From assembly GCF_003050935.1 (NCBI RefSeq), contig NZ_QAOX01000001.1, positions 1 through 64,000 on the forward strand: DNA of 64,000 nucleotides, written 5' to 3'. Of the stretch, positions 44,672 through 56,596 are shown piece by piece; positions within the stretch are counted from its first letter, which is position 1; each line of letters begins with the position of its first letter. The translations under genes were made by a program, and so were the position numbers. Under the pieces are notes generated by a model. That model had not been told where the DNA came from, ran no database searches, and saw nothing but the letters and a program-made list of their open reading frames with translations. The DNA comes from Luteibacter sp. OK325 (GTDB lineage: Bacteria > Pseudomonadota > Gammaproteobacteria > Xanthomonadales > Rhodanobacteraceae).

Positions 44672-45244
44672 TTAGCGACCGCCCCCGGAGAAGATGCCGC
44701 GGCAGCCCTTGTCGACCCATATACCGTCGCGGTCGACACCCCAGCTGTAGCCTTCCTGGCAGCGTGCATCGGAGTTCTGGCGAATCAGCCGCGGACGCCC
44801 GTAACGCGTATCGACATCGCAATGGCCGTAGCCACCATTGTGGCTGCCACAGTCGATCGTGCGCTGCGGACCGCCGCCACCCCAGCCCGGGCCTGGACCC
44901 GGCCGGCTATCGTCCCAACCCGGTCGACCGTTGTCCCAACCGGGGCGATCATCGCCACCCGGGCGACCACCGCCCCAGCCACCGGCCTCGGCGAAGATGC
45001 CGCGGCAGCCACGATTGACCCAGATCGTGCCGTGGTCGAAGCCCCAGGTCTGGTCGCGGACACAGCCGGCTTTCGATTCCTGTCGGACCAGCTGCGCGTC
45101 GCGCCACGAAACCGGGCAACGTCCCGGCTTGTTATCCCGGCTCCCGCAATCGATGCTGCCACGCTGCGCCTGAGCGACCGGCGACACCGCACTCATCGTC
45201 ACTGCCATCGCCATCAGGGCAAGACCACCCAGCACACCACGCAT
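44672..45244 (-). CDS. Secreted protein with two DUF3011 domains
   Basis: A 190-residue protein with a signal peptide (about 26 residues, ending AQAQ). Two copies of a Cys/Trp-containing DUF3011-like domain follow: [40 protein letters not shown] and [40 protein letters not shown] are aligned with conserved cysteines, RQ-S-x-A and the IWV-x-x-GCRGIF ending. They are joined by a Gly/Pro/Trp-rich linker with tandem DNRPGWDD-type repeats. AAGGAG precedes the start. Function unknown; a secreted disulphide-bonded carbohydrate or envelope binder is a guess. Confidence 0.85.
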   Translation of the reverse strand: MRGVLGGLALMAMAVTMSAVSPVAQAQRGSIDCGSRDNKPGRCPVSWRDAQLVRQESKAGCVRDQTWGFDHGTIWVNRGCRGIFAEAGGWGGGRPGGDDRPGWDNGRPGWDDSRPGPGPGWGGGGPQRTIDCGSHNGGYGHCDVDTRYGRPRLIRQNSDARCQEGYSWGVDRDGIWVDKGCRGIFSGGGR

Positions 45245-45352
45245 ACACACTCCTTTGTCATTCGATCGGGAGGCGTACGCTAGCGCAAGAAATTGCAACG
45301 GGCTTTGAACGAAATGACGAAGTTGATGCCTGGGGACACGGGTCCTGCCCGA

Positions 45353-45691
45353 TCAGGGCGAGGACGGCCCGGAACCGCCCTTACTGCTCGGTGCGGGAGC
45401 CGCAGCGGGCGCGGGCGCCGGGGCTGCCGCTGCCGGGGCGGAGCTGGGTGCGGGCGCGGGTGCAGGCGCGCCGGATGAGCCCTCTGCGAGATTCTTCTTT
45501 TTGTCCCCGTCCTTCTTGAAGTCGGTTTCATACCAGCCGCCGCCGGCCAGGCGGAACTGCGGCGCACTGAGCATGCGACCCACCTGAGATTCGCCGCAGG
45601 TCGGGCAGACCGTGGGATCGGCGTCGGACATCTTCTGCAAGCGCTCGAAACGGTGTCCGCAGGCTTTGCACTGGAACTCATAGATGGGCAT
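45353..45691 (-). CDS. FmdB-family zinc ribbon protein
   Basis: A 112-residue protein. The N-terminal 45 residues are the FmdB zinc ribbon (MPIYEFQCKACGHRFERLQK, then VCPTCG), with Cys-x2-Cys pairs binding zinc. The remainder is a Lys-rich segment and a long Ala/Pro tail (APAPAPSSAPAAAAPAP pattern). FmdB proteins are named for a putative regulator of formamidase; the role is undefined. The gene is the customary neighbour upstream of aspS in gammaproteobacteria. The start at 45691 is chosen because the 25 upstream codons of the frame lack a ribosome site. Confidence 0.85.
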   Translation of the reverse strand: MPIYEFQCKACGHRFERLQKMSDADPTVCPTCGESQVGRMLSAPQFRLAGGGWYETDFKKDGDKKKNLAEGSSGAPAPAPAPSSAPAAAAPAPAPAAAPAPSSKGGSGPSSP

Positions 45692-45859
45692 GGGCGGTTC
45701 TCTGAACGTTAGCCGGCGATTATCTGCCCGGAAGCTCCGGGCCGGAATACTTTTGCGTTGCACCAATGGAGTGAAATAAGCCAGCTCCGTGCCAACACCT
45801 TAAAAACAGGGATATCCATGCCATTGTTTCACCATTATGGCGCGCGCGTGACGAATCTG

Positions 45860-45889
45860 TTGACGCACCGCAGCGAGAATGCCTAGCGT
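45860..45889 (+). promoter_or_regulatory. Putative promoter of the TonB-dependent receptor gene
   Basis: TTGACG (45860-45865) and TAGCGT (45884-45889) with 18 bases between, 80 bases upstream of the receptor start. The -35 is good, the -10 weak. No Fur box is recognised in the 276-base gap. Confidence 0.4.
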
Positions 45890-45967
45890 CGATCCCAGCG
45901 CGGCATTTCGACCGCGTCCGCGGGGCACTCCCGCCCTGCGAGCGTAGCTCGCCTTGGGGACCCATCG

Positions 45968-48460
45968 ATGACGACAGGCAAGACCTCTCGACGCAAGCCG
46001 GCGGCCAGCTTCTGGCTCCCCGCCCTCGGACTCATGATCGTGACGCCCGGTTACGCCCAGGACGCGACGCCACCCCCGGACGCCAGGCAAGCACGCCAGC
46101 TGGATCAGGTGGTGGTGACCGGTACGCGCAGTACCAACCGCACCGAAGCGGAATCATTGTCACCGATCGACGTGCTCACGCCCAAGGACCTCACCTCCAG
46201 CGGCGCGACCGACCTCGCTACCGCACTGGGGAGACTGTTGCCCTCGCTGGACTTTCCGCGCCCGGCCATCAACGACGGTAACGATGCCATCCGTCCGGCG
46301 AGCCTGCGTGGTCTGTCACCCGACGCCACGCTCGTGCTGGTCGACGGCAAGCGCTACCACACGTCCGCGCTGGTCAATTACAACAACTCCGTCGGCCGCG
46401 GTGCCGCACCCGCCGACCTCAACTCCATTCCGATCTCCGCGATCGACCACATTGAAGTTCTCCGTGACGGCGCGGCCGCGCAGTACGGCTCCGATGCCAT
46501 CGCTGGCGTGATCAACATCGTGCTCAAGCACGGTGCCGGCGAGGGCAAGAACAGCATCAACATCAATGGCGGCACCATGAGCAAGCACGATGGTGACACC
46601 AACGGAACCGATGGCTCCATGGGCATCGACCTGGGCGGCAAGGGCGCGGATGCGAAGGGCTGGCTGCGCGTGGCCTGGAACTACCAGGATTCAATGAATA
46701 CCAACCGGCGCTCGCCGCTCTCGCTGTACACACCCGAAGAAGCCGCCGATGGCAACGTGGCCCACCAGCGCTACGGCGACCCCGCGGTGAAGACCTACCA
46801 GGCGCTGACCAACTTCCAGTACGAAGTGGCGCACAACGTCGATGTCTACGGCTTCCTCACCATGAGTCGCCGCGACGTCACCTCGAACGGTTACTACCGT
46901 GCCGCCGCCAACGCGCGCAACGTGCCGGAGATCTATCCCAACGGATTTCTTCCGCAGATCGTCAACCATACCAACGACACCAGCGCCGTACTCGGGGTGA
47001 AGGGGATCACCGATAGCGGATGGCGCTGGGACGCCTCCGGCAACTACGGCATCAACAACCTCGGCTTTGACATCCAGAACAGTGTCAACACCAACCTGTT
47101 CTACACCACGGGTTCGTCGCCGACGTATTTCAACGCCGGCACGTTCAAGAACTCGCAGGCCCTGGCCAACATCGACATCGGCAAGGATCTCAATGTCAGC
47201 TGGCTGAAGAACCCGCTGACGCTCGCCTTTGGTGCGGAGTATCGCAAGGAGAAGTACCAGATCGATGCGGGAGATCCCACGTCGTACTTCTTCGACCAGG
47301 ACACCCTCATCCCGGGTACGACAACACCTTACGCGGGCGGATCGCAGGTATTCCCCGGACTGTCTCCCGAGGCCGCCGGTAGCTTCACCCGACATAGCGA
47401 AGCGCTCTACGCCGATCTCGAAAACGACATCACCGACAAGTTCTCCGCGGGCATCGCGGGGCGTTACGAGCACTACAGCGACGCGGGCTCCACTCGCTCG
47501 GGCAAGATCTCCGGGCGTTACCAGTTCACCCCGACCTTCGCCCTGCGTGGCACGGTGTCGAACGGCTTCCGCGCACCGTCTCTGGCCCAGCAGAACTACC
47601 AGTCGGTGGTGACGATCATCGACCCGAGCACCGGCCAGCTGGCGCAGACGGGCACCTACCGTACGTCGGATCCGGCAGCGATTGCGCTGGGAGCCAAGGC
47701 GCTCAAGCCCGAGAAGTCGGTGAACTACGGCATCGGCGCGGTGTGGGAACCGATCGCCGATTTCAGCGCGACGCTCGATGTCTACCAGATCCGCATCTGG
47801 CACCAGATCCTCTATTCCGACACGATCAGCCTCACCGACCCGCTACTTGCCACGTACTTCAACAGCATCGTGCCGGGCCAGCAGGTCACCGCGATCCAGT
47901 ACTTCGCCAACGCGGCGGCAACACGTACGCGTGGTGCGGACCTGGTGCTCAACTATCGCATCCCGACGACGTCGTGGGGCCAGGTGAACCTGCTCGTGAG
48001 CGGCAACTACAACCAGGTGAAGGTGCTCTCGGTAAGCGCGACGCCGGAAGTGCTGCAAGCCAATTCGACCGATCCCATCGAGCTGTTCGGTCGGTCGAGC
48101 CAGGGCATCCTGACCAAGGCCACGCCACGCACGAAGTTCCTGGTCGGCGCGGACTGGGCCATCGCGGGATTCAACGTGCATGGCGACCTCACCCGCTACG
48201 GCTCGGTTACCCGCGTAAATACCGACCCGACGACGGACCAGGTGTTCTCGGCGCGATGGTTGTTGAATACCTCGGTCGGATACGCCATTGATGCGTGGAA
48301 CTTCACCGTTGGCGTGGACAACCTGACCAACCAGTACCCGACCCGCGTGAGCAGGACCGACACCGGTGAGGACTTTGCCAGTGGGTTGCAGTACTCGGCG
48401 TTGTCGCCGTTCGGTTTCAACGGACGGTATATGTACGCGAAGGTGGGCTTCAGGTTCTGA
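45968..48460 (+). CDS. TonB-dependent outer membrane receptor
   Basis: An 830-residue receptor. A signal peptide (about 30 residues, ending PGYAQ) precedes a TonB-box-like DQVVVTGTRS stretch, then the plug domain (SLRGLSPDATLVLVDGKRYH, EVLRDGAAAQYGSDAIAGVI) and a 22-stranded beta-barrel ending in the outer membrane signature FNGRYMYAKVGFRF with terminal Phe. The barrel repeat region SLAQQNYQSVVTIIDPSTGQ and FSATLDVYQIRIWHQ resemble iron-complex or vitamin receptors, but the substrate cannot be read. No ligand-specific neighbours help: it is flanked by fmdB and a REP array. Confidence 0.93.
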   Translation: MTTGKTSRRKPAASFWLPALGLMIVTPGYAQDATPPPDARQARQLDQVVVTGTRSTNRTEAESLSPIDVLTPKDLTSSGATDLATALGRLLPSLDFPRPAINDGNDAIRPASLRGLSPDATLVLVDGKRYHTSALVNYNNSVGRGAAPADLNSIPISAIDHIEVLRDGAAAQYGSDAIAGVINIVLKHGAGEGKNSININGGTMSKHDGDTNGTDGSMGIDLGGKGADAKGWLRVAWNYQDSMNTNRRSPLSLYTPEEAADGNVAHQRYGDPAVKTYQALTNFQYEVAHNVDVYGFLTMSRRDVTSNGYYRAAANARNVPEIYPNGFLPQIVNHTNDTSAVLGVKGITDSGWRWDASGNYGINNLGFDIQNSVNTNLFYTTGSSPTYFNAGTFKNSQALANIDIGKDLNVSWLKNPLTLAFGAEYRKEKYQIDAGDPTSYFFDQDTLIPGTTTPYAGGSQVFPGLSPEAAGSFTRHSEALYADLENDITDKFSAGIAGRYEHYSDAGSTRSGKISGRYQFTPTFALRGTVSNGFRAPSLAQQNYQSVVTIIDPSTGQLAQTGTYRTSDPAAIALGAKALKPEKSVNYGIGAVWEPIADFSATLDVYQIRIWHQILYSDTISLTDPLLATYFNSIVPGQQVTAIQYFANAAATRTRGADLVLNYRIPTTSWGQVNLLVSGNYNQVKVLSVSATPEVLQANSTDPIELFGRSSQGILTKATPRTKFLVGADWAIAGFNVHGDLTRYGSVTRVNTDPTTDQVFSARWLLNTSVGYAIDAWNFTVGVDNLTNQYPTRVSRTDTGEDFASGLQYSALSPFGFNGRYMYAKVGFRF

Positions 48461-48474
48461 GCGTGGCCTGCTCT

Positions 48475-48649
48475 TTGTAGGAGGCGATTCATCGGCGAAG
48501 GGTGCTGGCGACACGGCCGAAAGCATCGCCGATGAATCGGCTCCCACCGAGCAAGAGCATCGCCGATGAATCGGCTCCTACCGAGCAGAAGCATCGCCGA
48601 TGAATCGGCTCCTACCGAGCGAAAGCATCGCCGATGAATCGGCTCCCAC
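48475..48649. repeat. REP repeat array: one forward unit and four inverted units in tandem
   Basis: A forward unit (about 48475-48498) faces four inverted units at 48524-48547, 48558-48581, 48593-48616 and 48627-48649. The inverted ones read CATCGCCGATGAATCGGCTC followed by CCAC or CTAC and recur every 34-35 bases, separated by 10-11 variable bases (CGAGCAAGAG, CGAGCAGAAG, CGAGCGAAAG). The array fills the gap between the convergent receptor and clpB genes. It is not a CRISPR array: spacers are too short and similar. Confidence 0.85.
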
Positions 48650-48673
48650 ACAGAGCTGCCCTGCCAGCGGTGG

Positions 48674-51256
<2,583 letters not shown>

Positions 51257-51319
51257 CGATGGTTCTCCCAAAGGTTCTGGCGCGCCCCGGGCCCTCCCCG
51301 CGACCGCCTCTGGCCAAAC

Positions 51320-51348
51320 AGATGCGGGTTAAAGCGTGCTCCTTCAAC
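51320..51348 (-). promoter_or_regulatory. Sigma-32-like (heat shock) promoter for clpB
   Basis: On the minus strand GTTGAA (51343-51348) is followed after 14 bases by CCCGCATCT (51320-51328). This resembles the RpoH consensus CTTGAA-N13 to 17-CCCCATNT with one mismatch in -35 and one extra base in -10. It leaves a leader of about 60 bases to the clpB start. Confidence 0.55.
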
Positions 51349-51435
51349 AGTGAAAGGCAAGCGCAACAGGTCGTCCTCCGCTTTTTTCACACTACACGCG
51401 GCATCCTCGGGGGATCGCCGCCCCATGGAGCCACC

Positions 51436-52221
51436 GTGACAGCCAGCCGCGACACCCTGCCCCGCCCCGCTCCGGGCCTGATCGACTCCGGAACGGCCCT
51501 GTTCCTGGACGCGGACGGCACCCTGCTCGCCTTCGCTGATGATCCGGAGGGGGTCGCCCTTGCCGACGGCCTGCTCGATACCCTGGATGCGATCCATACG
51601 GCGCTGGGTGGTGCGATGGCACTGGTCAGCGGACGGGCGATCAACGGGCTGGACCGGATATTCGGCCGTCCACACTGGGCCGCCGCCGGCCAACACGGCT
51701 TGGAACGACGCGACGCGACGGGGCGGGTGATCACGGTTCCTGTGGATCCGGCGGAACTGGCCCGCCTACGCGAGGCGGTCCACGCGGTCGCTGCCGAACT
51801 GCCTGGCGTACGGGTCGAGGACAAGAGCTGGTCGGTCGCGCTGCATTGTCGCGAACGCCCGGAGTACGAGCCGGAACTGGCTCGCCGCGCGCCGGTGATT
51901 GCCCAGCGATTCCCTGGCTTCGAGTTGCAACCGGGCAGCTATGTATTCGAGTTCAAGCCACGCGGCATGGACAAGGGCGTAGCGATTGCCGCCTTCCTCG
52001 ACGAGGCGCCGTTCCGGGATCGACGCCCCGTCTATCTCGGTGATGATCTCACCGACGAGCACGGCTTCGCGGTGGTCAACGCCCACGGCGGCGCTTCTGT
52101 TCGCATAGGCGCAAGAACACCGTCACACGCGACGTTCACATTGTCTACCCCGGCCGACGTTCATGCTTGGCTGGATTCCGTGAAAGCCAGGCTGTCGCAA
52201 GGAGCCGCAAGCGCAACATGA
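51436..52221 (+). CDS. otsB: Trehalose-6-phosphate phosphatase
   Basis: A 261-residue HAD-superfamily phosphatase that removes phosphate from trehalose 6-phosphate. HAD motif I is ALFLDADGTL (21-30; Asp25, Asp27), with motif IV VYLGDDLTDEHGF. The GTG at 51436 is chosen as start because GGAG sits seven bases upstream; longer frames overlap the clpB promoter region. It overlaps otsA by four bases (ATGA), consistent with a bicistronic trehalose operon divergent from clpB. Confidence 0.93.
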   Translation: MTASRDTLPRPAPGLIDSGTALFLDADGTLLAFADDPEGVALADGLLDTLDAIHTALGGAMALVSGRAINGLDRIFGRPHWAAAGQHGLERRDATGRVITVPVDPAELARLREAVHAVAAELPGVRVEDKSWSVALHCRERPEYEPELARRAPVIAQRFPGFELQPGSYVFEFKPRGMDKGVAIAAFLDEAPFRDRRPVYLGDDLTDEHGFAVVNAHGGASVRIGARTPSHATFTLSTPADVHAWLDSVKARLSQGAASAT

Positions 52222-53633
52222 GCCGACTAGTCGTCATTTCCAATCGCGTCGCGCTACCGAAGCAGACGCAGACCGGCGGACTGGCGTCCGCAATGAACGC
52301 GGCGCTGCAGGAAATGGGCGGCCTGTGGTTCGGCTGGAGCGGTAACATCGCCGCCGAGACCGGCAAGGAATTGCATGAGGTGGCCGACGGCCACATCAGC
52401 TACGCCACCATCGACATGTCCAAGGCGGACCACGACGACTATTACAGTGGCTTCGCCAATCGTGCCCTCTGGCCGCTCTTTCACTATCGCGCCGACCTCG
52501 TCGACTACCGTCGCGACCATCTCGAAGGCTATCTCCGGGTCAACCGGATGTTCGCCAAGCGCGTGGCCAGGCTGCTCAAGAAAGACGACATCATCTGGGT
52601 ACACGACTATCACCTGATCCCGCTGGCGGCGATGCTGCGCGAGCTCGGTGTCGAGAACCGGATCGGCTTCTTCCTGCATACGCCCTTACCGGCGGCAGGC
52701 TTGCTGATCACCCTGCCCCGGCATCGCGAGCTGCTCGAACCACTGGCCTCGTACGATCTCGTCGGCCTGCACACGCAGCGCGATCTTCGCGCCCTCGAGG
52801 ATTATTTCCTGCACGAACTGGGCGCGGCCATGCGCACGGGTGGCCGCATCCGCGCGGCCAACGGGCGTATCTTCCGCGCTGGCGTATTCCCCATCAGCAT
52901 CGATACCGCCGAGGCAGTGGAACTGGCCCATCGCGCGGAAGACAGCGGTGCCGTGGCCAAGCTCAGGGCGAGCGTGGATGATCGCTCACTGATCATCGGC
53001 GTGGATCGCCTGGATTATTCGAAGGGCCTGCCCGAGCGATTCGAGGGTTTTGCACGCCTGCTGCGCGACTACAAGGAAATGCGCGGACGCGTATCACTGC
53101 TGCAGATCGCCCCGCCGTCGCGCTCGGATGTGCCCGAGTATCGCTCGCTGCGTCGCGAGCTGGAACGCAGCGCCGGTCATATCAACGGCCAGTACGCCGA
53201 GCCGGACTGGGTACCGATTCGCTACGTGAACAAATCATTCGCCCATAAGGTGCTCGCGGGCTACTTTCGCGTGGCCAAGGTCGGCCTGGTCACGCCTCTG
53301 CGCGACGGCATGAACCTGGTCGCCAAGGAATACGTCGCCTGCCAGGATCCACAGGACCCTGGCGTGCTGGTGTTGTCGCGCTTTGCCGGGGCTGCCCAGG
53401 AGCTTGATGCGGCCTTGCTGGTCAACCCGTCGGATCTGGACGAGGTCTCCGAGGCACTGAAGCGAGCCCTCGAGATGCCGTTGAAGGAGCGCCGCATGCG
53501 CTGGCAGTCGATGATGGACGTGCTCGAACGCAACGACATCACCACCTGGCGCAACGCTTTCCTGCAGGCACTTACCGAGCCGCCCAAGGTGAAGCCGGAG
53601 ATCTACGTGCAGACGCCGATGACGGCGCCTTAG
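52218..53633 (+). CDS. otsA: Trehalose-6-phosphate synthase
   Basis: A 471-residue GT20 glycosyltransferase that joins UDP-glucose (or another NDP-glucose) and glucose 6-phosphate. Motifs include MSRLVVISNRVALPKQ at the N-terminus, WVHDYHLIPLAAMLRE, the IIGVDRLDYSKGLPERF substrate loop, and LVAKEYVACQ. With otsB it makes trehalose, an osmo- and heat-protectant. Its end overlaps the convergent pgeF end by four bases. Confidence 0.95.
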   Translation: MSRLVVISNRVALPKQTQTGGLASAMNAALQEMGGLWFGWSGNIAAETGKELHEVADGHISYATIDMSKADHDDYYSGFANRALWPLFHYRADLVDYRRDHLEGYLRVNRMFAKRVARLLKKDDIIWVHDYHLIPLAAMLRELGVENRIGFFLHTPLPAAGLLITLPRHRELLEPLASYDLVGLHTQRDLRALEDYFLHELGAAMRTGGRIRAANGRIFRAGVFPISIDTAEAVELAHRAEDSGAVAKLRASVDDRSLIIGVDRLDYSKGLPERFEGFARLLRDYKEMRGRVSLLQIAPPSRSDVPEYRSLRRELERSAGHINGQYAEPDWVPIRYVNKSFAHKVLAGYFRVAKVGLVTPLRDGMNLVAKEYVACQDPQDPGVLVLSRFAGAAQELDAALLVNPSDLDEVSEALKRALEMPLKERRMRWQSMMDVLERNDITTWRNAFLQALTEPPKVKPEIYVQTPMTAP

Positions 53634-54367
53634 GCGTCGGTCCAGATCAGCGACGCGAAACGACCGCTGTTCGCGCCATCGCGGCGGTACGAGTAGAGCC
53701 GCTCGTCGGTGAGGGTGTCGAAACCGCCACCCGATACCTGCGACACGCCGGCCGTCGCCAGCCTGCGCCGCGCAAGAAGGTAAAGGTCGCAATGCCAATG
53801 ACCGGGTCGGGTGGAGACGAAGGCCAGCGCCGCGCAGGCATCACCGTCAACGAAGGCCGCACGCACTTCCTCGCCTACCTCGTACGACGATGCACCGATA
53901 GCCGGGCCGAGCCAGGCCTGCACCCCATCAGCCGCCATCGTCGCGACCGTGTTTTCCAGTACGCCCGCCGCCAGCCCTCGCCAGCCGGCATGGGCTGCAC
54001 CGATCGTCTGGCCGTCGGCCGAGACGAACAGCACGGGCAGGCAGTCCGCGGTGAGTATGGCCAACGCCTGGCCCGGACCCCGTGCCACCGAGGCGTCCGC
54101 CACCGGCTCGTCGTCCCCGGCGGCGGTGGATTCGATCACCGCGATGCCATGCACCTGGCGCAGCCACAGGGGCGGTGCCGATAGCTCCAGCGCTTCGGCC
54201 AGGGCCCGCCGGTTGACTTCGACCGCGGCCAGATCGTCGCCGGAGCGCAGTCCCAGGTTCAGCCGGCCATAGGGGCCCTCCGAGACGCCGGGACCCCATC
54301 GTGTGGAAACGGCCGCGCCGACGCCGGCCGGCGCCTTCCAGTCCGGAACGATCCAGTCGCCTTCCAC
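53630..54367 (-). CDS. pgeF: Peptidoglycan editing factor PgeF (YfiH/laccase-domain family)
   Basis: A 245-residue protein of the multi-copper polyphenol oxidoreductase/YfiH family. In E. coli PgeF prevents misincorporation of L-Ser or Gly into the cell wall stem. The metal-site signatures are LTADCLPVLFVS, AAHAGWRGLAAGVLE and the C-terminal GRFASLIW. Two bases separate it from rluD upstream, so the two are co-transcribed, the standard neighbourhood in gammaproteobacteria. Confidence 0.93.
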   Translation of the reverse strand: MEGDWIVPDWKAPAGVGAAVSTRWGPGVSEGPYGRLNLGLRSGDDLAAVEVNRRALAEALELSAPPLWLRQVHGIAVIESTAAGDDEPVADASVARGPGQALAILTADCLPVLFVSADGQTIGAAHAGWRGLAAGVLENTVATMAADGVQAWLGPAIGASSYEVGEEVRAAFVDGDACAALAFVSTRPGHWHCDLYLLARRRLATAGVSQVSGGGFDTLTDERLYSYRRDGANSGRFASLIWTDA

Positions 54368-54369
54368 CC

Positions 54370-55344
54370 TTAGTCCTCGATCGGATGGAGGATGGTATCG
54401 GCGCGCAGTGCCTCGATCAGCGCGTCCTGATCGGTTGGACGCGGTGAGTCGAACTCCAGGTATTCACCCGTGATCGGATGGTCGAAACCCAGTTTCTCCG
54501 CATGCAGCGCCTGTCGACGGAAGCCGCGCAAGGCATCGATCAGCTCCTGGCTGGCGCCGCGCGGGAGGCGCAGGCCGTTGCCGTACAGCTGGTCACCGAC
54601 CAGCGGGTGGCCGATATGGGCCATATGCACGCGAATCTGGTGGGTACGCCCCGTCTCCAGGTTGCACTGGATCAGGCTGTGGGCGCGGAAGCGCTCGCGG
54701 ACGCGGTAATGGGTCACCGACTCCTTGCCACCGTCGATCACGTCGCGAACGCCCTGCTTGAGCCGGTCGTGCTGGTGACGCCCGATCGGCTCATCCACCG
54801 TGCCACCAGCCACCATCGTGCCAAGCACGACGGCCTCGTACTGCCGGCGCACCTCGTGCAGCGAGAGCATTTCGACCAGGCGCGTATGCGCTGCAAGGGT
54901 CTTGGCGACCACCATCAACCCCGCCGTGTCCTTGTCCAGGCGGTGCACGATGCCGCCGCGTGGCAGCTCCGCCAGCGCCGGATTGTGGTGCAGGAGGGCG
55001 TTGAGCATGGTCCCCGTGGGATTGCCGGCTCCGGGGTGGACCACCAGGCCCATGGGCTTGTCGACCACCATCAGATCGTCGTCCTCGAAGCGGATGTCGA
55101 GGGCGATGTCCTCCGGCTGGGCGTGGACCTCGTTCTCCAGCTCCGCCTCCAGTTCGACCTTCTCGCCGCCCCGGACAAGCTGCCGCGGCGCCGCGCGGGC
55201 CCCGTCCAGCAACACTTTCCCGTCCTTGATCCACCCCGTGAGGCGGGATCGGGAATAATCGGGGAACATCTCGGCCACGGTCTGGTCGAAACGCCGTCCA
55301 GCCGCCGTCACCGGCACAAGGGCTTCATGTCGTAACGTCGTCAT
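54370..55344 (-). CDS. rluD: 23S rRNA pseudouridine synthase RluD
   Basis: A 324-residue RluA-family pseudouridine synthase, which modifies positions 1911, 1915 and 1917 of helix 69 in 23S rRNA. The N-terminal S4 domain (YSRSRLTGWIKDGKVLLDGA) precedes the catalytic domain with the HRLDKDTAGLMVVAKT motif (catalytic Asp) and the GRTHQIRVHMAHIGHPLVGD motif. It diverges from bamD over about 70 bases, the conserved arrangement for the pair. Confidence 0.95.
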   Translation of the reverse strand: MTTLRHEALVPVTAAGRRFDQTVAEMFPDYSRSRLTGWIKDGKVLLDGARAAPRQLVRGGEKVELEAELENEVHAQPEDIALDIRFEDDDLMVVDKPMGLVVHPGAGNPTGTMLNALLHHNPALAELPRGGIVHRLDKDTAGLMVVAKTLAAHTRLVEMLSLHEVRRQYEAVVLGTMVAGGTVDEPIGRHQHDRLKQGVRDVIDGGKESVTHYRVRERFRAHSLIQCNLETGRTHQIRVHMAHIGHPLVGDQLYGNGLRLPRGASQELIDALRGFRRQALHAEKLGFDHPITGEYLEFDSPRPTDQDALIEALRADTILHPIED

Positions 55345-55413
55345 ACCGCCCCGCCCGGCCCATGGCCGGTTTCGGCTATCATGCCTTTTCGCTCAAGCAT
55401 CCGAACTCTCTCA

Positions 55414-56241
55414 ATGCGTGTAACTAAGATCACCATTCTGCTCGTCCTCGCCCTGTCGATGAGCGCCTGCTCGATGTTCCGCAGCAAAAAGGAGACGATC
55501 GACACGATGCCGGAAGACCGGCTCTATGCGACGGCTCACAATTCGCTGGAGTATTCGGACTATTCAGCCGCCGAGAAGGGCTACCAGCGCCTGATTGCGC
55601 GCTTCCCGTCCGGTGACGTCAATGAGCAGGCCCAGATCGAACTGGCCTACGCGCAGTACAAAGACAACAAGCCGGACGACGCGTACTCCACGATTAATCG
55701 CTTCATCAAGACGTTTCCGACCCACAAGCATGCAGATTATGCCTATTACCTGCGCGGCATGATCAATTTCGACCGGACCGGTGGCCTGATCGAGCGCTAC
55801 CTGCAGCGTGGAAACACGGCTTCGACCCGTCGGGACCAGGGTTTCAACCTGACCTCGTTCGACGATTTCAGCCAGCTTGCCCGCCGGTATCCGAACAGCG
55901 CCTACGCCACGGACGCCCGCCAGCGCATGATTTTCCTGCGCAACCAGCTGGCCCAGTTCGAGATCAACGTGGCCGAGTACTACCTGCGCACGAAGTCGTA
56001 TATCGCTTCAGCGGACCGCTCGCAGTACGTGGTCGAGCATTACCAGCAGTCGCCGGAGACCGCCGACGCCCTGGCTATCCTCACGCGCAGCTACGAAGCC
56101 CTCGACCGTAAGCCGCTGGCCGAGCAGACCCGCAAGGTGCTGGCCCTGAACTACCCGAACCACCCCTACCTGACCGACCCATCGTGGCCGCACAGCCCGT
56201 CGATCTGGCGCAAGGCGATTCCGTTCTCGGGTCACCATTGA
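55414..56241 (+). CDS. bamD: Outer membrane protein assembly factor BamD
   Basis: A 275-residue lipoprotein of the BAM complex (ComL/YfiO). Signal MRVTKITILLVLALSMSAC, Cys19 lipidated. The mature part is made of TPR-like repeats: LYATAHNSLEYSDYSAAEKG, FPSGDVNEQAQIELAYAQY, KHADYAYYLRGMINFDR, VAEYYLRTKSYIASADRSQY. The start at 55414 gives the ideal lipoprotein signal; an upstream ATG at 55381 adds eleven unlikely residues. A terminator follows immediately. Confidence 0.95.
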   Translation: MRVTKITILLVLALSMSACSMFRSKKETIDTMPEDRLYATAHNSLEYSDYSAAEKGYQRLIARFPSGDVNEQAQIELAYAQYKDNKPDDAYSTINRFIKTFPTHKHADYAYYLRGMINFDRTGGLIERYLQRGNTASTRRDQGFNLTSFDDFSQLARRYPNSAYATDARQRMIFLRNQLAQFEINVAEYYLRTKSYIASADRSQYVVEHYQQSPETADALAILTRSYEALDRKPLAEQTRKVLALNYPNHPYLTDPSWPHSPSIWRKAIPFSGHH

Positions 56242-56265
56242 CCGATTGAGTCATCGCTCAAAAAG

Positions 56266-56292
56266 AAAAAGCCGGCGAAAGCCGGCTTTTTT
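56266..56292 (+). terminator. Rho-independent terminator of bamD
   Basis: AAAAGCCGGC, a short loop GAAA, GCCGGCTTTTTT: perfect stem with six T residues, 25 bases past the bamD stop. Confidence 0.92.
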
Positions 56293-56308
56293 GTTCTTCG
56301 CGCTTTTT

Positions 56309-56596
56309 GGGAGGGCTCGCCTTCGGCATCGCGTTTTGCGCGCGCGGTGCGGCGCAAGAGCCGGCGGGTGTCACCCTCGGGGCCACGTCTGCGGCGACCC
56401 GCTTTGGAAGGGCCGCCCAAAAGCGGCCGTTTATCGATTGCCCTGCGGGCCGGGTCGGGCTTCGACTGGGGGTTTCCGAATCGGCATCCTGCCTTAGCGG
56501 AAACGGCCGACCATCCGGGTCGGCCCCCTTCGGGCCTTGTCCAGTCGAAGCCCTCGCCTACGCTACCGGCCCCGAGGGTGACACCCGCCGGCTCTT
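56309..56596 (+). repeat. Long palindromic extragenic element, family 2, copy A
   Basis: Non-coding element of about 290 bases beginning 17 bases past the bamD terminator. Its arms (56356-56384 and 56568-56596) are a perfect 29-base inverted repeat; the inside holds further palindromes (AAAGCGGCCG, CGGCCGACCATCCGGGTCGG). Copy B at 56967-57253 is the same element in opposite orientation, so the two face each other. Compared with copy B, one T in the left arm is C and the opposing A is G. Outer flank GGGAGGGCTCGCCTTCGGC resembles the flank of family 1. Confidence 0.85.

Noticed and set aside
48524-48649. Regular 34-35 base repeats that at first suggest a CRISPR array.
   Set aside because: Spacers are only 10-11 bases and nearly identical; the repeat is a REP palindrome found singly elsewhere; no cas genes nearby.
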